64,000 nucleotides of DNA from CAYJAY01 sp964368445 (GTDB lineage Bacteria; Bacillota; Clostridia; Oscillospirales; Ruminococcaceae), in the NCBI GenBank assembly GCA_964368445.1, contig CAYJAY010000002.1:1-64000 (forward strand). The letters run 5' to 3'. This document shows, one piece after another, positions 44,401-52,896 of this stretch (positions are counted from its first letter, which is position 1; each line of letters begins with the position of its first letter). Position numbers and translations under genes: made by a program. The notes beneath the pieces were generated by a model, which did no database searches, was not told where the DNA came from, and saw only the letters and a list, made by a program, of their open reading frames with translations.

Positions 44401-45127
44401 TTCCGCCACTTTTGGTTGTGAAATCTTCAATCGCGAAGATATCCCCCCAAACCACCTGTCTGCCCGTGTCACTGCACGCATCCGCAAGCGTTCTAATCTT
44501 TGCAAGAGATGGTTTTTTCCCTATTATAAGTTTATATTCATCATTCGCAAGGTTAATGTTTTCGCTAATATTTTCTGCAAGTTTTCCTTTTTTCGCCTGC
44601 ACTGTCTGTGGCTTTGAACTTTGTTCCAAAGGCATTGCATAAACCGTTTGTATCTCTTGTTTAAGTTTAACCTCTTTTTTGTCCTCAATAAACACTATCT
44701 CTTTTTCAAGTCCGAAATATTCACGCAATATCTCTTTGAATTTTTGTTCAAAACGAAATTTATGCAAAAAATCTGCTCCAACGTTGTGTAACGTTACAGC
44801 TATTTCGTCTTGCAATACTTCAACGGGACACCCATTGAAAAATCCGTTAAGAGCAAGACCTTTTAATTTCAATCGTTCGATTAAAAAGAAAAAAGCTTCT
44901 ACCGAAAAACCTTTTGAAAAAAAATAGTCGGTTTCGACTTCGAGTTTTGTGAACTTATCTTTGAGATACCTTTCAAAGCTTCCGACAAAATCGGCTGAAA
45001 ATTCCTCGCAAAAAACAGACAGGTGTATTTTATTCCTGTCTTTGTCTATAGTCACTTCCCTGACTAAACTATTATTGTTATGTACGTTTTCAAAATCCGA
45101 AAACAAAGAGCATAGTTTTTCTGCCAT
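41414..45127 (-). CDS. polC: DNA polymerase III alpha subunit, PolC type, lacking the exonuclease domain
   Basis: PolC is the main replicative polymerase of low-GC Gram-positives. The 1237-residue protein is shorter than the usual 1400-1450. Order: N-terminal domain (1-190), OB-fold (about 222-305), PHP domain (about 319-540), polymerase with two Cys pairs at 708/711 and 731/734 and the catalytic PDIDLNF at 759-765. In typical PolC a DnaQ-type exonuclease of about 170 residues interrupts the PHP domain after the YGIEGYYVDD-like segment. Here residues 385-394 are followed after 15 residues by HIIMLAKNKVGLKNIYELV, and no DxETTG or other DEDDh exonuclease motif is found anywhere. PHP metal-site residues appear intact: HLH at 322-324, DH at 355-356, Glu388, His410, Cys460, Asp534, His536. 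The start ATG at 45127 abuts the ispG stop. Confidence 0.95.
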   Translation of the reverse strand: MAEKLCSLFSDFENVHNNNSLVREVTIDKDRNKIHLSVFCEEFSADFVGSFERYLKDKFTKLEVETDYFFSKGFSVEAFFFLIERLKLKGLALNGFFNGCPVEVLQDEIAVTLHNVGADFLHKFRFEQKFKEILREYFGLEKEIVFIEDKKEVKLKQEIQTVYAMPLEQSSKPQTVQAKKGKLAENISENINLANDEYKLIIGKKPSLAKIRTLADACSDTGRQVVWGDIFAIEDFTTKSGGKITTISITDYTGSINLKIFDMKNIYSEKLSLLSAGISVVVSGDVTFDKYSADFILTPDDIITVERQKRTDKSEQKRVELHLHTKMSAVDGLCDIDKVIKLAYKFGHKAVAITDHGVVQAYPDAASTLKKIKKSDKETDFKIIYGIEGYYVDDSNAGEDFNFKANKPNHIIMLAKNKVGLKNIYELVTKSHLNYYHKRPRIPHNELMKHREGIVLGSACEQGDLFKAIVEKRGFKQLLEIAEKYDYLEIQPICNNAFLVREGKAEDDDELKEFNKLIVRIGEKLNKPVVATCDTHFIDEQDSIYRQILMEGQGFSDAKMQPNLFFRNTEEMLAEFDYLGEQKAFEVVVTNPNLIADLIDPDIKPIPDGTFTPTIEGSEDLLKQLTYDNLKRIYGENPDEFIVKRTEKELGSIIKHGFSVLYVIAQKLVAKSEQDGYHVGSRGSVGSSFIANLIGISEVNPLPAHYICKKCFHFEFQDGVGSGFDLPDKDCLKCGNAMLGDGHDIPFETFLGFNGDKAPDIDLNFSGEYQSTAHKYTEEIFGSDRVFKAGTISSLKDKIAFGYVKKYLEQNELVLNKAEENRLTVGCTGVKKTTGQHPGGMVVLPDGYTITDFTPAQHPADSKDSGVITTHFDFNSLHDTLLKLDILGHDVPTLYKYFEDFTGISVNDVPMNDQKIIDLFTSTEPLGVSPDDIDCKIGTLGVPEMGTVFVANLLLESRPSCFSDLLQVSGLSHGTDVWKNNAQDLIANKTCTISEVIGTRDSIMVYLIKKGVEPKLAFNIMEITRKGNAARLFDEKIITSMKENNVPDWYIESCKTIKYMFPKAHAAAYVTSAIRIAWFKLYHPIEFYATYFTVRGSDMDIEAAMGGLKVAKRKLRECKMRMRDDTKRTPKDEDTYVSLQMTCEMLARGYNFLSVDLKKSDAFRYLIEDGGIRLPFIAIKGVGENAASALYDAAHDRDFIAADELLAFKGISGSLLDTLHAVGALGDMPRESQISLF

Positions 45128-46168
45128 CTAGTCCCTCAACAGGTTGTGTATTTCTTGCACAAGCTCGTCCGCTATGTTGCCGGTAATCTTTCTTATTACC
45201 TCGCCTTTTTTAAACAAAACTGCGGAGTTTTTTCCGCCTGCTATTCCAATATCGGCTTCTTTTGCTTCTCCTGGGCCGTTAACGACACAACCCATCACCG
45301 CCACTTTAAGCGGTTTTTTTATATGTTTTGTTTTCTGTTCAACCTCGTTTGCAATTGAAATTATATCAATCTCGGTGCGACCACATGTAGGGCACGAGAC
45401 TATCTCGACACGTTCAACAAGACCCAGTGCACCCAAAATCATCTTTCCGGCTTCGATTTCTTTGACAGGGTCGTCGGTTAGCGAAACCCTAAGCGTTGAG
45501 CCTATCCCGTCCAAAAGAAGCGAGCCTATGCCAATTGAGGATTTAACAAGGCCGTTGAGATATGTTCCGGCTTCTGTAACCCCAAGATGAAGCGGATAAT
45601 CATAGAGCTTTGAGAACATTCTGTATGCTTTTGTCATAACATCAAGGTTGGACGATTTAATCGACACCACAATATCATTAAAGTCACAGCGTTCAAGAAG
45701 CTCTACATGCCGTTTCCCGCTTTCGACAAGCGCTTCGGGACAAACCCCCGAAAATTTTTCGAGTATGTCTTTTTCAACCGATCCCGAATTAACCCCAATT
45801 CTAATCGGTATATTTTTTTGCTTACAAGCGTTTGCAACCGCTTTTACGTTTTCAAACGCTCCAATGTTGCCTGGGTTTATTCTAATTTTATCTACGCCGG
45901 CCTCGACACTTTCTAGCGCTAGTTTATAATCAAAATGAATATCGGCAACTATCGGAACAGATACCGATTGTTTCAGTTTATATATAAGTTCAACCGACTG
46001 TTTGTTTGGAACAGAAACACGAATAATCTCACACCCGGCTTTTTCAAGCTCGATAGCTTGATTAACGTTACCTAAAATATCGGTGTTGTGTGCATTCAAC
46101 ATCGATTGAATGGCAATGGGGTTTTTGCCCCCTATAGTTAAGTTCCCAATTGTAATCTCTTTTGCCAC
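45128..46168 (-). CDS. ispG: 4-hydroxy-3-methylbut-2-enyl diphosphate synthase (IspG/GcpE)
   Basis: IspG is the 4Fe-4S enzyme of the MEP pathway that reductively opens methylerythritol cyclodiphosphate. The 346-residue protein has the TIM-barrel part (ADIHFDYKLALES, RINPGNIG) and the cluster domain with CPTCGRTEID and VMGCVVNGPGEA giving the three Cys, plus the Glu ligand region. Start is GTG at 46168. It lies between rseP and polC. Confidence 0.97.
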   Translation of the reverse strand: MAKEITIGNLTIGGKNPIAIQSMLNAHNTDILGNVNQAIELEKAGCEIIRVSVPNKQSVELIYKLKQSVSVPIVADIHFDYKLALESVEAGVDKIRINPGNIGAFENVKAVANACKQKNIPIRIGVNSGSVEKDILEKFSGVCPEALVESGKRHVELLERCDFNDIVVSIKSSNLDVMTKAYRMFSKLYDYPLHLGVTEAGTYLNGLVKSSIGIGSLLLDGIGSTLRVSLTDDPVKEIEAGKMILGALGLVERVEIVSCPTCGRTEIDIISIANEVEQKTKHIKKPLKVAVMGCVVNGPGEAKEADIGIAGGKNSAVLFKKGEVIRKITGNIADELVQEIHNLLRD

Positions 46169-46174
46169 AGTTTT

Positions 46175-47212
46175 TTACCCCACAAAAAGTTTTGTAACGT
46201 CATTATAGGTTACAAACAACATAAGTGTAAGTAACAATATAAGTCCTGTCGCATGTATATAGCCTTCGTATTTTGGGTTTAGTTTGCGTTTAGTGACCGC
46301 TTCAAATACAAGGAAAACTAAACGTCCACCGTCAAGTGCAGGAAGCGGAAGAAGGTTCATAACTCCAAGGTTAATAGTCAAAAGAGCCATTATATAGATA
46401 ACATTTTTAATTCCCTCGATTGCGGCATCCGATATAACGTTAACTATTCCGACGGGTCCTGCGAGTTGGTTAATTGCAACGTTACCTGTTACAAGATCAA
46501 CCACCGAAACAAACACCAGTTTAACCATCGAAACCGTGGCAAAGAAAGACTCGCGAATTACATTGAAAAACGTCTTTTCCGCAGCGTAGACCTTGAAATC
46601 TAAAATAAACTGGTCGATATCCGCTTGTTCGTTGTAAAACGTTTCAAACGTTACCCCTAAAAGTTCTACCCTTTCGCCGTCACGTTCAACAACAAAATCG
46701 GCTTTGCCCTCTTTAGCCCTAAAAAGCTCATACAAGATATCGTCGATATTGTACATTCTTCGTCCGTTAATCGAAACTATCTTGTCGTCAACCTCAAGAC
46801 CTGTGGCGTGTGAAGACGCGCCCTCGTCAAAGCTATGGATTGTTGTGGTTGCAATTGCGTCGCTCCACACCGTTAAAATCATCATAAGAAAAAAACCGAG
46901 CACAAGGTTTAGAATTGCGCCGGCGGCTACCGTTAAAATTCTGTTTCCCACGGGGGCTTTGCCAAACGAGCCTAACTCTTCGCTGTCTTCGTCTTCCCCC
47001 TCCATGCTGACAAATCCGCCAATTGGGAAAAGTCTTAAAGAGTAAACTGTTTCATTTTTTTGTTTGCTAATTATCTTTGGGCCCATGCCAAGCGCAAATT
47101 CGTTAACCTTAATTCCCGAAAACCTTGCCGCAATAAAGTGGCCGAATTCATGGATAAAAATAATTACCCCAAAAACAAAAACCGCCGCTACAATTGTAAT
47201 AATAACCTGCAT
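46175..47212 (-). CDS. rseP: Site-2 zinc metalloprotease RseP/RasP
   Basis: This intramembrane protease cleaves anti-sigma factors and leftover signal peptides. The 345-residue protein has HEFGH (about residues 21-25) in the first membrane helix, a PDZ domain (about 115-200, with GLEVDDKIVSINGR), and NLLPLPALDGGRLVF with the third zinc-binding Asp. Four hydrophobic segments are seen. It sits in the usual cdsA-dxr-rseP-ispG order. Confidence 0.95.
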   Translation of the reverse strand: MQVIITIVAAVFVFGVIIFIHEFGHFIAARFSGIKVNEFALGMGPKIISKQKNETVYSLRLFPIGGFVSMEGEDEDSEELGSFGKAPVGNRILTVAAGAILNLVLGFFLMMILTVWSDAIATTTIHSFDEGASSHATGLEVDDKIVSINGRRMYNIDDILYELFRAKEGKADFVVERDGERVELLGVTFETFYNEQADIDQFILDFKVYAAEKTFFNVIRESFFATVSMVKLVFVSVVDLVTGNVAINQLAGPVGIVNVISDAAIEGIKNVIYIMALLTINLGVMNLLPLPALDGGRLVFLVFEAVTKRKLNPKYEGYIHATGLILLLTLMLFVTYNDVTKLFVG

Positions 47213-47342
47213 CTATTAGACCATGCCTTTCTTTTGCTACATCGCAAATTTAAACCTTTTGGTTTAAATATTAAATACCAGTTTGTACAATTATGTTTCA
47301 AACTTAATTTAATTAGTAAAGTTAAATTTAATTATGTGAAAA

Positions 47343-48491
47343 TTATCTGTTGATAAATTTGTCCACGAAGTTTCTCGCTAAGATATCCGTTTCAATTAGA
47401 TCCTCAAGGGTATAGTCGTCTTTAATCGGTATGTTGTCAAGCGAAGATATAACCGCTTCACCTATCTCCAAAAATTTAATTTTATTGTCCAAAAACAGTT
47501 CAACTGCGCGTTCGTTCGCGGCGTTAACTATACATGTTGCTGTTCCGCCACGTCTTGCCGCCGCTATCGAAGCTTTTAAACAAACAAAAGTTTCACAATC
47601 CGCTTTTTCAAACGTTAGACTCCCCATCTTTTCTATAGTTAGCGGTTCAACCGGGCAGCTCATGCGTTTTGGATATGTCAACGCAAACTGTATTGGTATA
47701 CGCATATCTGGAAGTCCCAGTTGCGCTATGACCGAGTTGTCCTCAAATTCTATCATCGAATGTATGATGCTTTGTCGATGTACCGTTATCTCGATGTCAT
47801 CGGGATCTGTATCAAAAAGACGCATAGCCTCGATAAGTTCAAGACCTTTGTTCATAAGCGTTGCGCTGTCTACCGTTATCTTTTTACCCATCGACCAATT
47901 TGGGTGTCGAAGCGCATCTTCAAGCGTAACTGCTTCAAGTTGTTGCTTGGTATAACCGAAAAAAGGTCCACCCGAAGCGGTTAAAAAAATCTTTTTCAAC
48001 CTATTTTGTTTTGCGCCCTCAAGACATTGGAAGATAGCCGAATGTTCACTGTCCACAGGTAGCAAATTAACACCCTGCTGTTTAACGATATCGGTTATAA
48101 GTTTTCCGCCAACAACAAGGGTTTCTTTGTTTGCAAGCGCAATATTCTTTTTTGCTTTAATCGCTTCAATCGTGGGTTCAAGCCCCGCAACGCCAACAAC
48201 AGAGTTTAATACCATGTCGCTTTTATCTTCACGCGCTATCTCTATAAGCCCTTGTTTTCCCGATACAACTTTTATATCGGTATGTGCAAGTTTTGTTTTA
48301 AGGCTTTTTGCGGCGTTTTCATCAGTCATGCAAACGATTTGTGGTTTAAATTCCAAAGCTTGTTTTTCAAGAAGCTCCACATTTGAATGTCCCGAAATTG
48401 CGGTTATGTTTATACCCAGTTGTTTGACAAGCGAAAGGGCTTGAGTTCCTATTGAGCCGGTTGATCCAAATATAGATAAATTCTCTGTCAT
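47343..48491 (-). CDS. dxr: 1-deoxy-D-xylulose-5-phosphate reductoisomerase
   Basis: Dxr makes methylerythritol 4-phosphate from DXP with NADPH. The 382-residue protein shows the dinucleotide motif FGSTGSIGTQAL, the metal site SEHSAIFQCLEG, LTASGGPFFG, and NWSMGKKITVDSATLMNKGLE-region residues for substrate. Complete. The 130-base gap to rseP is AT-rich and shows no clear gene. Confidence 0.97.
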   Translation of the reverse strand: MTENLSIFGSTGSIGTQALSLVKQLGINITAISGHSNVELLEKQALEFKPQIVCMTDENAAKSLKTKLAHTDIKVVSGKQGLIEIAREDKSDMVLNSVVGVAGLEPTIEAIKAKKNIALANKETLVVGGKLITDIVKQQGVNLLPVDSEHSAIFQCLEGAKQNRLKKIFLTASGGPFFGYTKQQLEAVTLEDALRHPNWSMGKKITVDSATLMNKGLELIEAMRLFDTDPDDIEITVHRQSIIHSMIEFEDNSVIAQLGLPDMRIPIQFALTYPKRMSCPVEPLTIEKMGSLTFEKADCETFVCLKASIAAARRGGTATCIVNAANERAVELFLDNKIKFLEIGEAVISSLDNIPIKDDYTLEDLIETDILARNFVDKFINR

Positions 48492-48567
48492 AAAATTTTT
48501 ATCGCTCCTTTTATTTTATACGTCGACTTGCTATAAAATACATAAATTAGTCTGAGTATTTATTTGT

Positions 48568-49416
48568 TTATTTCGTAGAAAATTCTATAAGAGCGGTAAA
48601 ACAAACATATGTGAGCGGAATCGTTAAAAGCACGCTATCTATTCTGTCAAGCGCGCCGCCGTGTCCAGGCATTATATTTCCGAAATCTTTGAGTTTACAT
48701 TCCCTTTTAATATAAGATGCAATAAGGTCGCCGAAAATTCCAACTATCGAGCCGCCAAATCCTATTATTGCTATGACAACATACTCTGTTATGCTAAGAT
48801 TTTCAAACATCGAGATAGGTTCGTTTATAAGGTCGTATACAATAAAGTATAAAACCGAGAATATAGCGGTTGATATAACCCCTCCAACAGCGCCTTCCAC
48901 AGTTTTTTTATGACTTATGTCGGGGGCTAGTTTTGTTTTGCCAAACGCTCTGCCAAACACAAAGGCAAACGTGTCACATATCCAACCCAACGCCATCGAG
49001 AAAAGAATAAGCGCCAAGGCATCGCCCGAAAAATCTGGTGTGCCAAACCGTTCGCGGATTAAAATAACCGTTCCAAAACCAAAGCTTATTAGCAAACATT
49101 CCATAATAACTGCGGTTACATGAGCAAACAATATGTGTTTTTTTGTAACAATCACCACAATCATAAATATGATGAAATATATAAGCGCAATATAAATACC
49201 AAAATTAAAAGCAACTTGAACATCAAAAAAACATACCGCTACGGCCGGAATTGCACTAATATACAAAAACGGCATTTTAAACGCCTTGTGTATCTCATGT
49301 GTCATCAACATAAGTATAAAAAACACTAAGATGTTGGCATAAAACGTGTTAAAAAAGATAACTCCGCTAAGCAATATTAACAGTGCAACAATTGCCGAAA
49401 TCACTCTTGTTTTCAT
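48568..49416 (-). CDS. cdsA: Phosphatidate cytidylyltransferase
   Basis: CdsA makes CDP-diacylglycerol from phosphatidic acid and CTP. The 282-residue membrane protein has about eight hydrophobic segments and the signature SHKKTVEGAVGG (about residues 176-187) with DTFAFVFGRAFGKTK before it. It lies between uppS and dxr. Confidence 0.94.
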   Translation of the reverse strand: MKTRVISAIVALLILLSGVIFFNTFYANILVFFILMLMTHEIHKAFKMPFLYISAIPAVAVCFFDVQVAFNFGIYIALIYFIIFMIVVIVTKKHILFAHVTAVIMECLLISFGFGTVILIRERFGTPDFSGDALALILFSMALGWICDTFAFVFGRAFGKTKLAPDISHKKTVEGAVGGVISTAIFSVLYFIVYDLINEPISMFENLSITEYVVIAIIGFGGSIVGIFGDLIASYIKRECKLKDFGNIMPGHGGALDRIDSVLLTIPLTYVCFTALIEFSTK

Positions 49417-49482
49417 TTAAAATTCCCAATCCTTATCTCTTTGTTTACGCGCATTGTCGCCACATTTGTTTAAAGGCAAACG

Positions 49483-50196
49483 CTATATACCGCCAAATCT
49501 TCTTGAACGCATACTAAAACTATCGATAGCTTTATCAAGGTCTTTAACCGAAAAATCCGGCCACAATACATCCATATAAACAAATTCACTGTAAGCACAT
49601 TGCCATAGCAAAAAATTTGATATACGTTGTTCGCCACTCGGGCGCAGTATTAAATCGACGGGTGGCGAATTAGACGTGTAAAGATATCTTTCAAACTCCT
49701 GTTCCGTTATACTGGAGATATCAAGTTCGTTGTCTTTCGCTCTTTTTGCAAGCTCTTTCGCGGCGTGCAAAATTTCGTCTCGTCCGCCGTAGTTTATCGC
49801 TACGTTAAGTTTAAGGCCGGTATTGTCTTTCGAGACTTGTTCAATTTCGTTCATAAGTTTGATTATGTCATCAGCAAGCTTTTCCCGCTCACCTATAAAC
49901 GTAATCTTGATGTTCTCGCCTTTAAATCCAAATGCGTCTTTTAGGTATTTCCTTAAAAGATTCATAATTGCATCGACTTCCGACTTGGGTCTTGACCAGT
50001 TTTCGGTTGAAAACGCATAAACTGTCAACGCCTTAACGCCTATTTTTTCACAATGTCTTGTTATCTTTTGAAAAACCTCAGCGCCTTTATAGTGTCCCGC
50101 CGTTCTCGGAAGCCCTCGTTTTTTTGCCCATCTTCCGTTACCGTCCATAATAATTGCAATGTGTTGCGGCAAAGTTTCGATAGTTTCTTTTGACAT
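49483..50196 (-). CDS. uppS: Undecaprenyl diphosphate synthase (cis-prenyltransferase)
   Basis: UppS adds eight isoprene units to farnesyl diphosphate to give the C55 cell-wall lipid carrier. The 237-residue protein opens with IIMDGNGRWAKKRGL, where the Asp binds Mg, and ends with RPSGEQRISNFLLWQ and the ELxFxxxxWPDF-type stretch. It shows that the isoprenoid genes in this window feed peptidoglycan synthesis. Confidence 0.96.
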   Translation of the reverse strand: MSKETIETLPQHIAIIMDGNGRWAKKRGLPRTAGHYKGAEVFQKITRHCEKIGVKALTVYAFSTENWSRPKSEVDAIMNLLRKYLKDAFGFKGENIKITFIGEREKLADDIIKLMNEIEQVSKDNTGLKLNVAINYGGRDEILHAAKELAKRAKDNELDISSITEQEFERYLYTSNSPPVDLILRPSGEQRISNFLLWQCAYSEFVYMDVLWPDFSVKDLDKAIDSFSMRSRRFGGI

Positions 50197-50200
50197 AAGT

Positions 50201-50755
50201 TTAGATCTCCAAAAGTTCGTTTTCTTTTGCTTTAATCATATCATCAACTTGTTTTGTGTGTTTATCGGTTAGCTTTTGAATTTTGTCTTCAAATTGTTTA
50301 AGATCGTCTTCTGTTATCTCGCTTTTCTTTTTGAGCTCTTTCATTTTCTCAATCGAATCACGTCTAATCGACCTCACAGCAACTTTGGCTTCTTCCCCAT
50401 ATGTCTTAATCTGTTTGACAAGCTCTTTTCTTCGATCTTCTGTGAGCGGCGGAAAAACAAGACGAATAACCCTTCCGTCGTTTGTCGGGTTAATTCCGAC
50501 ATCAGATGTTTGAATGGCTTTTTCAATAGCTTTAATTGTCGAAGCATCCCACGGTTGAATAACAAGTATTCTAGCCTCTGCCACCGATACCGCCGCCATT
50601 TGATTGATGTGTGTAGGTGTTCCGTAATAGTCTACAACAAGTTTGTCGAGAACAGCCGGGTTTGCCCTTCCGGCTCTAACCGACGCTAGTTCTTGGCTTA
50701 ATGCATTAATGCTTTTTCCCATTTTTTCGGTTGGTTTTGTAAAATAACTTTCCAT
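50201..50755 (-). CDS. frr: Ribosome recycling factor
   Basis: The 184-residue factor dissociates post-termination ribosomes with EF-G. The N-terminal SVRAGRANPAVLDKL and C-terminal three-helix coiled coil (KEKxNE-like tail, LTDKHTKQVDDM) are typical. Located between pyrH and uppS, 4 bases before uppS. Confidence 0.97.
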   Translation of the reverse strand: MESYFTKPTEKMGKSINALSQELASVRAGRANPAVLDKLVVDYYGTPTHINQMAAVSVAEARILVIQPWDASTIKAIEKAIQTSDVGINPTNDGRVIRLVFPPLTEDRRKELVKQIKTYGEEAKVAVRSIRRDSIEKMKELKKKSEITEDDLKQFEDKIQKLTDKHTKQVDDMIKAKENELLEI

Positions 50756-50842
50756 TTTTTCTAATACCCTTCATTTTATTATGTTTAATCAATTTAATTT
50801 TAAAACTTAATGCAGAACATTTCTTCTAAAATAATTTTGTTT

Positions 50843-51556
50843 TTATTCTTTTATTATTGTCCCTATCTCATCGCCTTTTATAACCCTAACTATATTTTTA
50901 GGATCTTCGATGCTAAAAACCATAAGGGGTATGTTGTTTTCTCTGCAAAGAGAAGCCGCTGCCGCATCCATAACCATAAGGTTATCCGAAAGTATTGTGG
51001 TAAATTTCATGTTGTCGTATTTCACTGCATCGTTATTTTTTTTTGGATCTTTGTCATAAACGCCGTCAACCATAGTAGCTTTAAGAACTATATCTGCGTT
51101 GATCTCAATGGCTCTGAGTGCCGCCGCTGTGTCTGTTGAGAAAAATGGATTTCCCGTTCCGCAACCGAACACAACCACTCGCCCCTTTTCAAGATGCCTT
51201 ATCGCTTTGTTCCTTATATACGGTTCTGCAATCTGTTGCATAGGCAGGGCGGTTTGGACTCGAACGGCTACTTCTTGTTGTTCAAGGGCGTCCGCAATTG
51301 CAAGAGAATTGAGCACCGTTGCAAGCATACCCATATGGTCAGCTCTTACCCTATCCATATCGGGGTTTTCTCTCCCTCTCCAGAAGTTTCCGCCGCCGAC
51401 AACAACCGCAATCTCAGCTCCGAGATTGTTTGCATTTTTTATCTCCCGGCATATTTCGGTTACAATGTCATAGTTTAAACCGAAACCGGCATCCCCCGCA
51501 AGCGCCTCACCACTGAGTTTAATTAAAACTCTCTTATACTTTGGCTTATCCGACAT
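50843..51556 (-). CDS. pyrH: UMP kinase
   Basis: The 237-residue hexameric amino-acid-kinase-family enzyme makes UDP from UMP. VLIKLSGEALAGD, VVGGGNFWRG and GCGTGNPFFSTDTAA mark the ATP and UMP sites. It is the first gene of the 10-kb operon that ends with polC. In related genomes pyrH directly follows tsf; here rpsB-tsf lies 5.7 kb away on the other strand. Confidence 0.97.
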   Translation of the reverse strand: MSDKPKYKRVLIKLSGEALAGDAGFGLNYDIVTEICREIKNANNLGAEIAVVVGGGNFWRGRENPDMDRVRADHMGMLATVLNSLAIADALEQQEVAVRVQTALPMQQIAEPYIRNKAIRHLEKGRVVVFGCGTGNPFFSTDTAAALRAIEINADIVLKATMVDGVYDKDPKKNNDAVKYDNMKFTTILSDNLMVMDAAAASLCRENNIPLMVFSIEDPKNIVRVIKGDEIGTIIKE

Positions 51557-51764
51557 AAAATAATAGCTCCTTAAATTTAGTTTGCTTGATTTGCATATAT
51601 ACTTTATTTTAACTTATTAGCTCGATTATGTAAACAATTTTTATAAAATTGTGTTTAAAAACAAATTGCAAGCTTTTAAATTTATAAAAGTATTTGTATT
51701 TTAGTTCAAAAAAAACTATTATATATACATCGTAATTTTAGTTTAAAGCGCAAAGGTTATTTAG

Positions 51765-52874
51765 ATGAAAAAAATTTTTGATAAAAAGTTGTTTTTTGCT
51801 TACAAAAAAAGATTAGTAACAGTAGTTGTTTTTGTTGTCCTTATTGCGGTGTTTAATATAGTTAAAGCCAATACAGGGCTCATTACTTTTTATGTAACAA
51901 ACATTTCGGGACCTTTTAAACAAACCGTCGCATACCTTTTGTCGTTCTATCGCTATTCCGTCGCGGAAATTATGGTGTATTGTTTTTTTACTTTTTTATT
52001 TATCTATATCTTATTTTATTTGTTTAAAATAATAATCAAAAAAGATAGATTAAAAACTTTTTTAGGATTTATCATAAACTCGGCGTTTATCTCTTTGCTT
52101 GTATTTACTTTGTTGACATATCTTTGGGGGGCAAACTACTACAGCATAACGTTCAAGCAACTTTCGGGGATAAATACAAAAAACTATTCGGTAGAACAAC
52201 TTTACAATACCACTCTATACTTTACCGAACATCTTATATCCGCCGATAAAAACATCTCTCGAAACCAAGACGGAACGGCAAACATCGACATATTTCAAGC
52301 GATAGACGACAGTCGCTATATCTTTAACGAGATTGAAAAAATTTTTCCGTTTTTAAAAGGCAGAGACCTTGCGGTTAAGCCGGTTTATTTTTCCGAAATG
52401 TTAAGCCGAATAAACACGACCGGCATCGCGTTCCCATTTACAGGCGAGGCAAATGTAAACATCCATTCCCCTGCATGTCTTATTCCCACGACGATGGCAC
52501 ACGAAATTTCCCACCAAAGAAACGTCGCAAGCGAGGACGAGGCAAACTTTGTCGGAATACTCGCTTCCGTTGTGAGCGACAACGACGATTTTGTATATAG
52601 CGGTTATCTTTCGGGGTACATCTATCTTTCAAATGCATTATATCGCGAAAGTCCCGAGCTTTTTGAGACAATTTATGAAATGTTGCCAAGCGGAGTTATC
52701 ACCGATTTGAGACACATAAACGAGTATTGGGACAGATATGACACCCCTGTTTCCGAAACGAGCGAGCAACTTTATGACGACTTTTTAAAAAGTTATGACC
52801 AAGAACTTGGGGTTAAAAGCTATGGCGCTGTTGTCGATCTTCTGATAGAATACTATAGTGCGCACAGTAGCTAA
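51765..52874 (+). CDS. DUF3810 membrane-anchored metalloprotease-like protein
   Basis: The 369-residue protein has three hydrophobic helices in the first half (about residues 17-37, 66-90 and 101-122) and an extracytoplasmic C-terminal domain. AHEISHQRNVASEDEANFVG at about 245-264 contains HEISH and a Glu 12 residues later, a zincin HExxH...E arrangement. DUF3810 proteins share this layout, and the substrate is unknown. AAAGGTT precedes the ATG. It is followed after 22 bases by the FolT fusion gene. Confidence 0.85.
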   Translation: MKKIFDKKLFFAYKKRLVTVVVFVVLIAVFNIVKANTGLITFYVTNISGPFKQTVAYLLSFYRYSVAEIMVYCFFTFLFIYILFYLFKIIIKKDRLKTFLGFIINSAFISLLVFTLLTYLWGANYYSITFKQLSGINTKNYSVEQLYNTTLYFTEHLISADKNISRNQDGTANIDIFQAIDDSRYIFNEIEKIFPFLKGRDLAVKPVYFSEMLSRINTTGIAFPFTGEANVNIHSPACLIPTTMAHEISHQRNVASEDEANFVGILASVVSDNDDFVYSGYLSGYIYLSNALYRESPELFETIYEMLPSGVITDLRHINEYWDRYDTPVSETSEQLYDDFLKSYDQELGVKSYGAVVDLLIEYYSAHSS

Positions 52875-52896
52875 ACAAAGATATTTAGGAGAACAT

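Noticed and set aside
51557..51764. Possible THF riboswitch upstream of the DUF3810-FolT genes
   Set aside because: The region is AT-rich with a simple hairpin; none of the conserved THF aptamer blocks is seen.
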